From NCBI GenBank assembly GCA_900768995.1, contig CAAGEZ010000010.1, positions 1 through 47,095 on the forward strand: a stretch of DNA of 47,095 bases. The letters are read 5' to 3'. Positions 16,073 to 24,532 of this stretch are shown here, piece after piece. This DNA comes from Oscillospiraceae bacterium. GTDB taxonomy: Bacteria; Bacillota; Clostridia; Oscillospirales; Ruminococcaceae. The position numbers were made by a program, and so were the translations under genes. Positions within the stretch are counted from its first letter, which is position 1, and the number at the start of each line of letters is the position of its first letter. The notes beneath the pieces are model-generated. The model ran no database searches, was not told the origin of the DNA, and saw only the letters and a program-made list of their open reading frames with translations.

Positions 16073-16744
16073 TTACTCATATTCCCAAACAATGTTATAT
16101 TTAATATTGGTTGCATTTCCAACTTGATTTATGTAGGTTTCAATGAGTTCTTTTGCACGGCTTTGTGCGGAATTTAATAATGCAGTATTGCTTGCGAAGG
16201 ATTCTTCAAGCTGTTCTTTGGAGACTTGTATGGCATTTTCCTGATCTTCTGCTGAAATAGGATTAGCATTTTTTTTGTCATTGCTTATAACGTATGCATC
16301 TTTATTGTAGGTATCTAACTGTATGTCGAGAATTTGAGCTTTAGGTATAGTTATTGTTATAGTTTGTTCATTTAGGTCCATTTTGACTTTTGTAAGGTCA
16401 ATTCCTATATCAACAGTTCCGCTATACTCTATCCAGAATATTCTCTTTATTTCACCCAAATGTGATAATCCTGTTCCTGGTTCTTTAGTGCTTTTGGCAA
16501 CATTGTTATAAGAGCACTTTAATGTTGCCAGTTCACAAATATTACGAATTTGAAGGAGGTCGGGCTTTATAGTTGGCTCTTGCACAACGGTTTCGGAAGT
16601 TTCTGCTGTGGTTGTTGTAGTCACTTCGGATGTTGTTGTTTCACATACTGTAGCGTTTACAGGATCGGTCTTTTCAGCCGCATTGCTGCAGGCGGAAAAG
16701 GCAACTGAAAATATAATTATAGAGATAAGAAGGCTTTTTTTCAT
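16073..16744 (-). CDS. DUF4230 lipoprotein
   Basis: 223 residues. Signal peptide with lipobox FSAC (Cys about 19), a Thr/Glu-rich linker (to about residue 60), then a DUF4230-type domain (LLQIRNICELATLKCSYNNVA, YSGTVDIGIDLTKVKMDL, ITITIPKAQIL). Function of DUF4230 is unknown. It lies 11 bp downstream of a paralogue with the same domain and a membrane anchor instead of a lipobox. Base composition is visibly more AT-rich than the neighbouring genes, a possible sign of transfer. No stem is seen between the two genes, so they form an operon. Confidence 0.8.
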   Translation of the reverse strand: MKKSLLISIIIFSVAFSACSNAAEKTDPVNATVCETTTSEVTTTTTAETSETVVQEPTIKPDLLQIRNICELATLKCSYNNVAKSTKEPGTGLSHLGEIKRIFWIEYSGTVDIGIDLTKVKMDLNEQTITITIPKAQILDIQLDTYNKDAYVISNDKKNANPISAEDQENAIQVSKEQLEESFASNTALLNSAQSRAKELIETYINQVGNATNIKYNIVWEYE

Positions 16745-16755
16745 AATAACTTACC

Positions 16756-17400
16756 TCACTTTACGTTTATTTCGTAGCCGTTTTCACCGTCAATTTCCTT
16801 GCTCCAAGGATTAAGGAGTGCTTTAACAGTTGAAATGGCATTCTCTTTTGCGGGAATCAATATTTTTTGACTTTCAGATGCCTTTTGTTCAAGGTCATTT
16901 ACAGCTAAAGCATATGCTTCGCTGCTCACGGTTTCTGTGTTATACTTATCGTCTGCAAAAATATATTCAAGTCTGCCGGCTTCAACCGTTACTGATGTTA
17001 TTTTTGCATCAGGCACGGTAACGTTAATTGTTCTTGACTCATTATCAATATCAAGCTTGATTTCTGAAAAATCTACACCGGCTTTGATGATTCCGTTGTA
17101 ACATACAGAGTATGCAAGCTCATTGTCTTCAGTAAACTTTTGAACTATAGAATTATAGGTGTATTCAGCGGTTGACATTTGGCTTATTTCAAGAATTTCC
17201 TTTAGTGAGCTTTCAGAAATGGTAGTCACTTTACCCTCGTCACCAATAATTTCTTCTTCGACAAAATCTGATACATTGGTTGCAATAGCTTCCATAATTG
17301 GCTGGTCATCTTCTTTGGGAGCTTTTAAATAGAATATTACGGCAATGGTTGCCAATATTGCTATTACAATGGCAATTAAAATTATTATTCCTTTTTTCAT
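16756..17400 (-). CDS. DUF4230 membrane-anchored protein
   Basis: 214 residues. N-terminal membrane helix (about 3-27, IIILIAIVIAILATIAVIFY), acidic linker, then a DUF4230-type domain (LKEILEISQMSTAEYTYNSIV, CYNGIIKAGVDFSEIKLDI, TINVTVPDAKITSV). Clearly a paralogue of the downstream gene. In both, the same order of an LLxI/LKEI helix, a GxDxxxxKxD strand and an xVxVPDAKI strand is seen. Promoter 60 bp upstream is at full consensus. Unknown function; probably cell-surface. Confidence 0.8.
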   Translation of the reverse strand: MKKGIIILIAIVIAILATIAVIFYLKAPKEDDQPIMEAIATNVSDFVEEEIIGDEGKVTTISESSLKEILEISQMSTAEYTYNSIVQKFTEDNELAYSVCYNGIIKAGVDFSEIKLDIDNESRTINVTVPDAKITSVTVEAGRLEYIFADDKYNTETVSSEAYALAVNDLEQKASESQKILIPAKENAISTVKALLNPWSKEIDGENGYEINVK

Positions 17401-17459
17401 TTTTTCCCTGCTTTTTGGCTAAAACATAGTTATTATATGTAATAGCAGATTTTTCTTAA

Positions 17460-17488
17460 ATTATACCATTTGTGCATTTTTTTGTCAA
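17460..17488 (-). promoter_or_regulatory. Promoter of DUF4230 operon
   Basis: Minus strand TTGACA, exactly 17 nt, TATAAT: full consensus (complements at 17483-17488 and 17460-17465). Confidence 0.85.
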
Positions 17489-17538
17489 TAGTCGAATGCA
17501 CTGCGGATTGTTTATGAATTGTAAATAAACATATCTTG

Positions 17539-19893
17539 CTATATTATCTTCATTTCCCTTGCCATCATAACAGCCTCGGTCTTGTTTTTAGCCCCAAGCC
17601 TGCGGTAAATTTCCTTTATCCTTGACCGCAGTGTCTCGAAGTTCATATTCAGCTCATCGGCAGCTTTCTGCACCGACAGACCCTCCGCAAGGCAGGCGAG
17701 AATGCGTATGTCCATAGGCTGAAGCTCGGGAGCGGCTTTTCTGCTGCTTTTGAGATACAGCGGATATCGCCGTGCCACTCTGCCCGTTTCGCTTTTTACC
17801 CGCTCAAACCATTTGCTGTCAATGTTCTTATCCTGTGCGCATCTGTCGCTGCATTCTCTCAGAAGCTCCGAAACAGCCGCACCCTCAAGGGATATAATGG
17901 GAATGAAATTATAGCTGCATATCTCTTCAAGAGTTGCGATAAATTCGTCCTGCCGGTCCGCACCCGTTCGGTATTTCACGATAGCCGAAAGAATGCCCAG
18001 CTCCATATGAATATACTTCCTGTCGCAGTGGTCTGCGTAATAATTCATCGACTCAATAAGGGAATATGCCCTGTCATAGCTCCCCGCCGCAATAAAGCAG
18101 CGTATCTTGGTAAGATATCTGTACCGCTCAAATGCAATGAAATCCATATTTTCGTCGGGAGCGGTTTTCAGCCATTCTTTCACGGCATCGCTGTCACCCT
18201 CAATAAGAGCAATGCGGCATTTCATAGCGTCTATTACGGGATATAACCGTCTCAGCCCCTCATTTTTTGCGGTTTTCTCAAAGGACAAAAGCATTTCCTT
18301 GGCGTTGTCGAGGTCTCCGAGGGATATGTACTGCCGTATCAGCGTGCCCGTTGCCGCAAAGCACAGCTCTGTTTTGCCCCCTGCCGCCGCTTCTATCTTC
18401 GCCTTTGACACAAGTGAGATTATCTCATAAGGGTTGCCGCCCTTTTCAAAAAAGCTCTCCGCAAGTGCGGCATTAACAAGGCCTTTGCCGTATTTTCCGA
18501 GGAACATCGACACAAGCTTTCCCGCAGAAGCCGCAATTTCCCTGTCGTGCCTGCTCCAGTCGCAGAAATCCTTGCCGCCGTTCATCAGCGAGGGCTGATT
18601 GCTTGTCACGGAAAATTCGGGGAAGGGGATAGACTTGTCCGTCAGAAATGCATAGCAGCCCTTGATAAGCTCCAGTATGTTCACACTTCCACGTCCGGGG
18701 AGGGAGATGTCAAGATAAACCAGCTGGCAGGCAGCCTCACGCTTTCCCGCACCCTTTGCATTGTCACGGTACTCCGCAAGCTTTTTGTACCAGTATTCGC
18801 TTTTCTCAAAATCCATTCTCATCGAGTAAAGCATCGACATTGCGGACATAAGATAAACATTTCCCGAAATGTCCGCATCGGAAAGCATAAAATAATATTT
18901 CTGCATCTCAATGTAATAGCCCGACTCGGGATTTTTTCGGGAGTTTCGGATAAGAAGCTCTTTTATCCGCTCAGCGCCGCCGTATTTTGCATAAAGGCTC
19001 AGAGCCTTGTCATCTTCGTTACGGCTCTCGTAATATCCGCCTGCAAGAATTGCATAGCTGTGGAGCTCGCTTTCGGAAAACACCTTTACAGCCTTTCGCC
19101 GCAGTGCCTTTATCATATGCGGGCGCAGAGCATATATATTATCCTTTTTGTCGATAAAATTGCCAACGTCCATAGTCTGCTCAATGAGCCTCAGCACGGA
19201 GGAATTTCCCGTGAGCATCACCGCAAGCTGCTCTGTAAAATCATCGACTATGGATATTTTCAGCAGAAAATCCACAAGCTCCGAGTTCATTTCCGAGATA
19301 ACGTTGTTTTCAAGATAGCTCTGAAACATAACGCTGTTTTCTGCGTAGAGGTCATTTCCCACTTTTTTGCCCGAAAGGAGCTGCTGGGCGGTATATTTTA
19401 TGCCGTAGAGGTTGCCCTCGCTTGTTTTTCTGAGAAATTTCAGCTCATCTTCCGTGAGGACAAGTCCCTCCGAGCGCATATATTTGTCAATGCCCTCTTC
19501 CGTGAGAGCAAGGTCATTTTCCGAGATAAGGAGCATATTTTCGGTGATGAAGGTGTCAAAAAGCCAGCTCGGCATACGGCTCCTGCCCGAAATTATCACC
19601 CACAGGTCTTTGCGTGAGCATAGAGCTTTGATGCTGTTTCTCAGCTCGGAACTGTCCACAGCATTTACGTTGTCTATCACAACGGCAGATGCAGTGCCCT
19701 TTTGAGGAACCGCTGAAAGATCACAGCTGTTGTGGCGGCAGGGAATGTAGATATATTTTTCGTTTTTGAAAAACTGTTTTATAAGCTCTGTCTTTCCGAA
19801 GCCTGTTGCTCCGAAAATGTAAATATTGTGCCTGAGAAGCTTTGCGGCTTCAAGCTTTTTGAAAGCCGCTGCAGGTTTTACATATACGCTCAT
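17539..19893 (-). CDS. STAND ATPase / LuxR-type HTH transcriptional regulator (MalT-like)
   Basis: 784 residues from ATG 19893, which has GGGGTG about 9 nt upstream; GTG 19905 is an alternative. Walker A GATGFGKT at residues 28-35 and a Walker B-like AVVIDNV near 75 mark a STAND-type NTPase. A long helical-repeat (TPR-like) middle follows, and a C-terminal LuxR helix-turn-helix (ILACLAEGLSVQKAADELNM, LRSRIKEIYRRL). Such proteins activate transcription when a ligand or ATP relieves the inhibited state. It is not in an obvious operon; the upstream clostripain gene ends in its own terminator. Its promoter carries the 19-bp element also found at 23077-23095. Confidence 0.85.
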   Translation of the reverse strand: MSVYVKPAAAFKKLEAAKLLRHNIYIFGATGFGKTELIKQFFKNEKYIYIPCRHNSCDLSAVPQKGTASAVVIDNVNAVDSSELRNSIKALCSRKDLWVIISGRSRMPSWLFDTFITENMLLISENDLALTEEGIDKYMRSEGLVLTEDELKFLRKTSEGNLYGIKYTAQQLLSGKKVGNDLYAENSVMFQSYLENNVISEMNSELVDFLLKISIVDDFTEQLAVMLTGNSSVLRLIEQTMDVGNFIDKKDNIYALRPHMIKALRRKAVKVFSESELHSYAILAGGYYESRNEDDKALSLYAKYGGAERIKELLIRNSRKNPESGYYIEMQKYYFMLSDADISGNVYLMSAMSMLYSMRMDFEKSEYWYKKLAEYRDNAKGAGKREAACQLVYLDISLPGRGSVNILELIKGCYAFLTDKSIPFPEFSVTSNQPSLMNGGKDFCDWSRHDREIAASAGKLVSMFLGKYGKGLVNAALAESFFEKGGNPYEIISLVSKAKIEAAAGGKTELCFAATGTLIRQYISLGDLDNAKEMLLSFEKTAKNEGLRRLYPVIDAMKCRIALIEGDSDAVKEWLKTAPDENMDFIAFERYRYLTKIRCFIAAGSYDRAYSLIESMNYYADHCDRKYIHMELGILSAIVKYRTGADRQDEFIATLEEICSYNFIPIISLEGAAVSELLRECSDRCAQDKNIDSKWFERVKSETGRVARRYPLYLKSSRKAAPELQPMDIRILACLAEGLSVQKAADELNMNFETLRSRIKEIYRRLGAKNKTEAVMMAREMKII

Positions 19894-19913
19894 TCTGCAT
19901 ATCACCCCATTTT

Positions 19914-19942
19914 ATTATACAATATTCTGAAAGACTTGTCAT
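19914..19942 (-). promoter_or_regulatory. Promoter of STAND/LuxR regulator gene, with shared 19-bp element
   Basis: Minus strand ATGACA (complement of 19937-19942), 17-nt spacer, TATAAT (complement of 19914-19919). The sequence CCCGAAAAGGTGATGACAA, complement of 19936-19954, covers the -35 and is identical to 23077-23095 at another promoter. Confidence 0.7.
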
Positions 19943-19956
19943 CACCTTTTCGGGGG

Positions 19957-19995
19957 AAAAAGAGGTATCTGTAAAACTATATCTACAGATACCTC
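19957..19995 (-). terminator. Terminator after clostripain-family gene
   Basis: GAGGTATCTGTA/TACAGATACCTC 12-bp stem; on the minus strand it is followed by five T residues. Confidence 0.85.
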
Positions 19996-20023
19996 CTGAC
20001 AGGAATTTGCCTGCCCCTTAATA

Positions 20024-22174
20024 TTATTCGCTGTAATAAATATCCCCGCCGTCAACGGTGAAGTTTACGAAATCGGTAATGAAATAATTACCGTAAATAT
20101 CGTCGATATTAAAGCCGTAAAGATATTCCCCGTCATAGAGCATATCAAAGTAAATTTCAGGCTCACCGTCAAATATGTATTCGCTGCCGTAATAATAGCT
20201 TTCGTCATCGCTGTCAATGGCGTATGAATAGTATATGGGAGTTATGGAGTCGCCCTCGGAAAGCTCATATACAGTTCTTGCCGCCATACCGTTCTCGTCG
20301 ATTCCGTCCCATACCCCGTCAATGGTGACATAGCCGTTTTCGTAATCGTGAGTTATTCGGAGGTTAGTTTCTTCGCCGTTAATTATAACGGGAGAGGTGT
20401 AAATGTCATATCCGTCATACTCGCCAACGATGTACACCGCAAGGGGCTGACCGTCGGGGAGGGAGAACCAGTAGCCGTCAAAATTATCGGTGAACACGCC
20501 TGTTTCCCAGTCAGCGATTATATCACCGCTTATGCCCATTTCAATGATATCCTCCATATCGTCGGACAGCATATAAACGCACGCCTGAACTCCTGCGGCA
20601 TATTCAAGGGATTCGTCTGTAAGCGAGAAGCCGTATGTGCCGTCATCAAGGAGCTGGGGCTCATCGTAAAATTCGATGAAAGAGCTTTCGCCGCCCGCAG
20701 ATGTATAATCCTGCTCATCAAAATATTCTTCAAGCCCCGATGATGAACCGCTTCCGTCCCAGCCGTCAAGAATTGCTGAGTTGTCATAGCCCTCATCACT
20801 GCCGCCGTTATTGCCCGAATAAACAAGCCTGTCAACGAATGAAAGATAATAGGGGCTTACTGCAACATCGCCGAAAACCTTGAACTCGGCACTGCCCTGC
20901 TCGATGCTCAGAGGATAGAATACCGAAAGACCGCAGGCATCGGAATGATCGGAGCCGTTTCTCTTGTAAATTACCGCCTCGTCAATGGCTGCAAGGGCGT
21001 TTGCGCTGTTTGCGGAATAACCTGCCCCCGAGCTTATTACTCCCGCAAGGTCTACCATATTGGTATATCCCTCGGTCTTGGTATTTCCGCCGTAATTGTC
21101 TGCATTTTTAATGTTTCTTATCACATCGGAGGGAACTGCGCCCGATTCGGAAGTGTCGTAAAGCTCCTTTGCATAATCGTTGAAGCTCATTATCACGTCA
21201 TCTATCCTGGAAAGATCGGTTACGGAAAGTGTGGCGCCCGATGCATCGTCGATTGCAACGCAGGCATCATAGAAGCTGTCGCATACTGTCTGACCAAGCT
21301 CTGCTCCGTCAGCATATGGGTTCTCGCCGAGATAATTTCCGATAGCAGTGTAATCCCAGCCGCCGCCCGGCTCGGTCTCCTCGGAAGCGTACATATATCT
21401 TGCATAAGGCGCAAGGGTGTTTGCGGTCTCCACCGTTGCCATAAGGCAGGCGTCAAAGCCGATGAACTCGAATTTATCCGTCATCGATGCAGATGCTTCG
21501 GAAAGGGCATTTCCAAGCTCGGAGAGGGTGAGGCTGTCATAATCGTTTGCCTCGTCAAAGCATACTCCCGAAATACTTCCGCCGCCGTGATTCCAGAGCA
21601 CAAGTCCCATTTTTGCCGCAGGGCAGTTTTCCACACCCCAGGAAATGAAATCCGCAAGGGTGTCGGCATCAGCCATTGAAGCATCGGGCTGTTCGTCAAG
21701 GGTGTATATCTCGCCGTCGGAGATCTCATATCTGCATATGCCCGATGTGGAAATGACATCGTTCTGCCACTCATTGGCACCGCCTGTCTGGATAATAAAT
21801 CTCACATCGCTGCCTGTTGATGCGTCAAGCATTTCGGAAATATCGCTTGTGGCACAGCCGTATTCGCTTTCAAGGTCGGAGCCGCAGATGTAGACAAATA
21901 CGGTCCAGGTGCCGTCCTCACCCATAGGCACAGAACCCACGGAGCTTCTTGTGATGTTCAGTCTGCCGCTGTCATCAAGACTCATAAATGAACCTGCCTT
22001 TGCGGCGGGCTGTGCATCGGTCATATTATCCTCAGATTTTTGGACATCGCTGTCGAAAGTTGTTTCGGCGTCAGGCTCAGGCTGTGTGTAATCTGTGCCA
22101 TCTTCATCAAGGCAGCCGCCAAATGCAATGAGGACTGCGGCGGTGAGGGCTGCAAGTGCTTTTTTCTTTTTCAT
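20024..22174 (-). CDS. Clostripain-family (peptidase C11) lipoprotein
   Basis: 716 residues. Signal peptide with lipobox FGGC (Cys about 21) and acidic linker. The C11 catalytic core begins near residue 90 (WTVFVYICGSDLES); the dyad is His196 (WNHGGG) and Cys243 (FDACLMA). Clostripain relatives cleave after Arg or Lys, often after autocatalytic maturation. The C-terminal ~270 residues are a beta-rich extension dense in Asp, Tyr and Gly. It is a surface-attached protease of unknown target. Upstream gene is a small lipoprotein separated by a terminator; ATG follows AAAGGATAG. Confidence 0.88.
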   Translation of the reverse strand: MKKKKALAALTAAVLIAFGGCLDEDGTDYTQPEPDAETTFDSDVQKSEDNMTDAQPAAKAGSFMSLDDSGRLNITRSSVGSVPMGEDGTWTVFVYICGSDLESEYGCATSDISEMLDASTGSDVRFIIQTGGANEWQNDVISTSGICRYEISDGEIYTLDEQPDASMADADTLADFISWGVENCPAAKMGLVLWNHGGGSISGVCFDEANDYDSLTLSELGNALSEASASMTDKFEFIGFDACLMATVETANTLAPYARYMYASEETEPGGGWDYTAIGNYLGENPYADGAELGQTVCDSFYDACVAIDDASGATLSVTDLSRIDDVIMSFNDYAKELYDTSESGAVPSDVIRNIKNADNYGGNTKTEGYTNMVDLAGVISSGAGYSANSANALAAIDEAVIYKRNGSDHSDACGLSVFYPLSIEQGSAEFKVFGDVAVSPYYLSFVDRLVYSGNNGGSDEGYDNSAILDGWDGSGSSSGLEEYFDEQDYTSAGGESSFIEFYDEPQLLDDGTYGFSLTDESLEYAAGVQACVYMLSDDMEDIIEMGISGDIIADWETGVFTDNFDGYWFSLPDGQPLAVYIVGEYDGYDIYTSPVIINGEETNLRITHDYENGYVTIDGVWDGIDENGMAARTVYELSEGDSITPIYYSYAIDSDDESYYYGSEYIFDGEPEIYFDMLYDGEYLYGFNIDDIYGNYFITDFVNFTVDGGDIYYSE

Positions 22175-22205
22175 TTATCTATCCTTTCGGTATTCGGGCG
22201 GATAT

Positions 22206-22239
22206 ACAAACAAAGCCGACTATTGCAGCAGTCGGCTTT
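22206..22239 (-). terminator. Terminator after acidic-repeat lipoprotein
   Basis: AAAGCCGACT/AGTCGGCTTT 10-bp stem with an 8-nt loop and T-rich tail on the minus strand, 35 nt past the stop at 22274. Confidence 0.8.
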
Positions 22240-22273
22240 GCGGTTTCTAAGGAGGTTTGAAATAAAAATATTA

Positions 22274-22909
22274 TCAGCTGAGAAGAGCAACAGCTGTGCC
22301 CATATAAACAACGGTGTCGTCTGCGGAAAGGTACTGACCCTCGTAAACAGTTCCTGTTGTGTCGATGATGTAGACCTGATCGTCCTCGGACTCAGCGAAG
22401 CCGATAGTGAACTCATTGCCTGTGTAAACATCGGTGAGATCAAGAGATGTCCAGGTGATATTGTCCTCATCTGTCTCAACATCAGCAGTGTACTCGCCGC
22501 AGATAACGTCGCCTGTTCCGTCGGGAGCATATACGAACAGGGAAGCCATAGGAGTGCCGGAGGGCTCAGTGAACATTGTGAAAACGAGCTCGTTCTGGTT
22601 CTCGTCAACAGCATAAACGCCTGCATCGATCATATCAGCAGTTACGTCGAGAAGTGTGAAGTCGCCGCTCTCTTCATCAGCGGACTCGTCCTCAGCCTCT
22701 GCGTCCTCGGCAGCAGCTTCAGTATCTTCAGCGGCAGCCTCAGTCTCAGCCTCAGTTTCAGCCTCAGTTTCAGCCTCGGTCTCAGCAGCAGCAGTTGTAT
22801 CAGCTGCGGGAGCGGCTGTGGTCTCAGCAGTATCGGAATTTCCGCCGCAGGCAGTCATAGCAGCCGCCATAAGGCACATTGCAAGGATCATAGTGATATT
22901 CTTTCTCAT
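22274..22909 (-). CDS. Acidic-repeat lipoprotein, unknown function
   Basis: 211 residues. Signal peptide with lipobox MTAC (Cys about 21), then a low-complexity Ala/Glu/Thr linker (AETEAETEAETEAE, about 40-80) and a compact beta-rich C-terminal domain (about 83-211) containing ITWTSLDLTDVYTGNEFTI and YIIDTTGTVYEGQYL. No known family recognised. Good AGGAGAG site before ATG, own promoter and own terminator. Confidence 0.75.
   Translation of the reverse strand: MRKNITMILAMCLMAAAMTACGGNSDTAETTAAPAADTTAAAETEAETEAETEAETEAAAEDTEAAAEDAEAEDESADEESGDFTLLDVTADMIDAGVYAVDENQNELVFTMFTEPSGTPMASLFVYAPDGTGDVICGEYTADVETDEDNITWTSLDLTDVYTGNEFTIGFAESEDDQVYIIDTTGTVYEGQYLSADDTVVYMGTAVALLS
22737..22784. repeat. 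Four tandem 12-bp repeats in lipoprotein linker
   Basis: Unit GCCTCAGTTTCA with variants (two identical central copies, outer copies with one or two changes), encoding repeated Ala-Glu-Thr-Glu on the minus strand. Slippage could change linker length. Confidence 0.8.
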
Positions 22910-22963
22910 AAAAAATCTCTCTCCTAAAAATAATTATGCATTCTTTTCGTTTGCATTGATGTT

Positions 22964-22992
22964 ATCTTACCATATTATGGATAGTTTATCAA
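22964..22992 (-). promoter_or_regulatory. Promoter of acidic-repeat lipoprotein gene
   Basis: Minus strand TTGATA, 17-nt spacer, TAAGAT (complements at 22987-22992 and 22964-22969). Confidence 0.65.
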
Positions 22993-23088
22993 TTCGCTTG
23001 TTGGATAAATATTTGAAACGGTTTACAATGTTTTTTATACTGTTTTACAAAATATTTTCATAAATCCTTCATTTCACCCGAAAAGGTG

Positions 23089-23117
23089 ATGACAAATCGA
23101 AATGTATCTGCTATAAT
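23089..23117 (+). promoter_or_regulatory. Promoter with shared 19-bp upstream element
   Basis: ATGACA (23089-23094), 17-nt spacer, TATAAT (23112-23117). CCCGAAAAGGTGATGACAA at 23077-23095 overlaps the -35 and is identical to the element at the STAND/LuxR promoter. The nearest downstream gene is rpmG, about 320 nt away and behind a second promoter, so a small RNA or an extra upstream promoter is possible. Confidence 0.65.
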
Positions 23118-23217
23118 GCAGTGCTTATATTTATATAACCTGTCCGTTATGGCGCATTATACAATAATATATGTATTTTGCAGAGATGTTTTTGATGTGA
23201 AAAATGTGAAAAAGGGC

Positions 23218-23246
23218 TTGACAAACGGGCGGAGATGTGTTATTAT
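23218..23246 (+). promoter_or_regulatory. Promoter of rpmG-secE-nusG-rplK-rplA operon
   Basis: TTGACA (23218-23223), 17-nt spacer, TATTAT (23241-23246). Confidence 0.75.
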
Positions 23247-23252
23247 AAAAAT

Positions 23253-23442
23253 ACCTCTTGATTGGGGTTTATTTTTTTGCGCCTTTTTGCAAAAATCGGT
23301 GCAATGAGAAAAGTAATGCCCCGTGCGGCAGGACAGGCTTTATTAAAGCGGTCGGCTGTCGGAGAGGGAGGCAATGGCAACAGCTGAACGCAGTTGCCTA
23401 AACAACGAACGCTGCAAAGCAGCATTAACAGGAGGTGCCGAT
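23253..23442 (+). other. Structured untranslated leader of rpmG operon
   Basis: About 190 nt between promoter and rpmG with no convincing gene. Contains nested pairings: GACAG...CTGTC around the perfect hairpin GCTTTATTAAAGC (23337-23349 region), and AGGCAA...TTGCCT at about 23370-23400. The rest of the gap 22910-23442 holds the promoters listed separately. Confidence 0.45.
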
Positions 23443-23592
23443 ATGAGAGTAAAGGTAACATTGGCTTGCACAGAGTGCAAACAGCGCAACTACAACACTA
23501 AGAAGAACAAGAAGAACGATCCCGACAGACTTGAGATGAACAAATACTGCAAGTTCTGCAGGAAGCACACTCTCCACAGAGAGACCAAGTAA
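23443..23592 (+). CDS. rpmG: Ribosomal protein L33
   Basis: 49 residues, full length. Begins MRVKVTLACTECKQRNY and carries two CxxC pairs (CTEC and CKFC), the zinc-binding form. Start ATG at 23443 follows AGGAGGT; a longer frame from 23374 is rejected. Heads the common rpmG-secE-nusG order. Confidence 0.97.
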   Translation: MRVKVTLACTECKQRNYNTKKNKKNDPDRLEMNKYCKFCRKHTLHRETK

Positions 23593-23607
23593 GGCGGAGG
23601 AACAGCT

Positions 23608-23865
23608 ATGGCAGATAAAAAATCCGCATCTAACGCAGAAAACAAGACTGCCAAAAAAGCTCAGGCAAAAAAGCCCAATAGGGTTGCGAAGTACTTCAAG
23701 GATCTCAAGAGCGAGTTCAAAAAGGTCGTCTGGCCTTCTAAAAAGACCGTTATCAACAATACGGGCGCAGTTCTTGCAGCAATGATCGTAAGCGGCGTTG
23801 CTATCTGGGGACTGGATACAGCTTTTGCATATCTTCTGAAAGGACTTCTTTCAATGGCAGGCTGA
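23608..23865 (+). CDS. secE: Preprotein translocase subunit SecE
   Basis: 85 residues: a Lys/Ala-rich N-terminus, the conserved amphipathic helix (YFKDLKSEFKKVVWPSKKTV) and one membrane helix (about 50-70). Small essential subunit of the SecYEG channel. Lies 15 nt after rpmG and before nusG, the standard order. Confidence 0.97.
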   Translation: MADKKSASNAENKTAKKAQAKKPNRVAKYFKDLKSEFKKVVWPSKKTVINNTGAVLAAMIVSGVAIWGLDTAFAYLLKGLLSMAG

Positions 23866-23931
23866 GACAGAGGGATATCCCCCGTCAGAAATTAAGGTTT
23901 TCACCAAAAATATAAACGGAGGCAAGAGCAT

Positions 23932-24468
23932 ATGTCAGAAGCAGCAAGATGGTACGTTATTCACACCTATTCCGGATATGAAAACAAGGTTGCTCAGACG
24001 ATCCTCAAGGTTGTTGAAAACCGCAAGCTTCACGATCTCATTCAGGAAGTCAAAGTACCTACCGAAAAGGCTATGGAAAAGAATGACAAGGATGTGCTCC
24101 GTGAAGTTGAGCGCAAGGTTTTCCCCGGTTATGTGCTGGTGAAAATGATCTTAACCGACGACAGCTGGTACGTTGTACGCAATACAAGAGGCGTTACGGG
24201 CTTTGTAGGCCCCGGAAGCGAGCCTGTTCCCCTTTCGGACAGGGAAGTGGAAGCTCTCGGTGTTGACAGAGGCGTTAAGGCAGCCGAAGCTGATTTCAAG
24301 GTCGGAGACAGAGTTCAGATCACAGCAGGTCCTATGGAAGGCTTCACCGGCGAGGTGAAGGGCATAAACACCGAGGACGGCACTGCAGATGTTTCCGTAT
24401 CTATGTTCGGACGTGAGACCCTTGCTACACTGGAAATAAGCCAGGTCAAGGCAGCGGACGAATTTTGA
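23932..24468 (+). CDS. nusG: Transcription termination/antitermination factor NusG
   Basis: 178 residues. NGN domain (RWYVIHTYSGYENKVAQTI, FPGYVLVKM) followed by a KOW domain (FKVGDRVQITAGPMEGFTGEV). Binds RNA polymerase and links transcription to termination and translation. Preceded by GGAGGC and in the standard secE-nusG-rplK order. Confidence 0.97.
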   Translation: MSEAARWYVIHTYSGYENKVAQTILKVVENRKLHDLIQEVKVPTEKAMEKNDKDVLREVERKVFPGYVLVKMILTDDSWYVVRNTRGVTGFVGPGSEPVPLSDREVEALGVDRGVKAAEADFKVGDRVQITAGPMEGFTGEVKGINTEDGTADVSVSMFGRETLATLEISQVKAADEF

Positions 24469-24532
24469 TTCCGAATTTCTAACTATCTCTGCATTGTGAT
24501 ATGCAGTAACACGATTTATGGAGGTGTGCGTT

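Noticed and set aside
18547..19617. Long plus-strand open frame of 356 codons
   Set aside because: It is the opposite strand of the STAND/LuxR regulator, which has clear P-loop and HTH motifs; no ribosome site or recognisable domain.
22656..22800. Possible CRISPR-like repeat array
   Set aside because: Only four 12-bp units without spacers, in frame and encoding Ala/Glu/Thr; a low-complexity coding repeat.
22040..22927. Plus-strand open frame of 295 codons with Ser/Leu repeats
   Set aside because: Antisense of the acidic-repeat lipoprotein and of the clostripain signal region; the repeats mirror the linker codons.
23086..23307. 73-codon frame before rpmG
   Set aside because: Its start lies within the promoter at 23089-23117 and it runs across the second promoter; no ribosome site.
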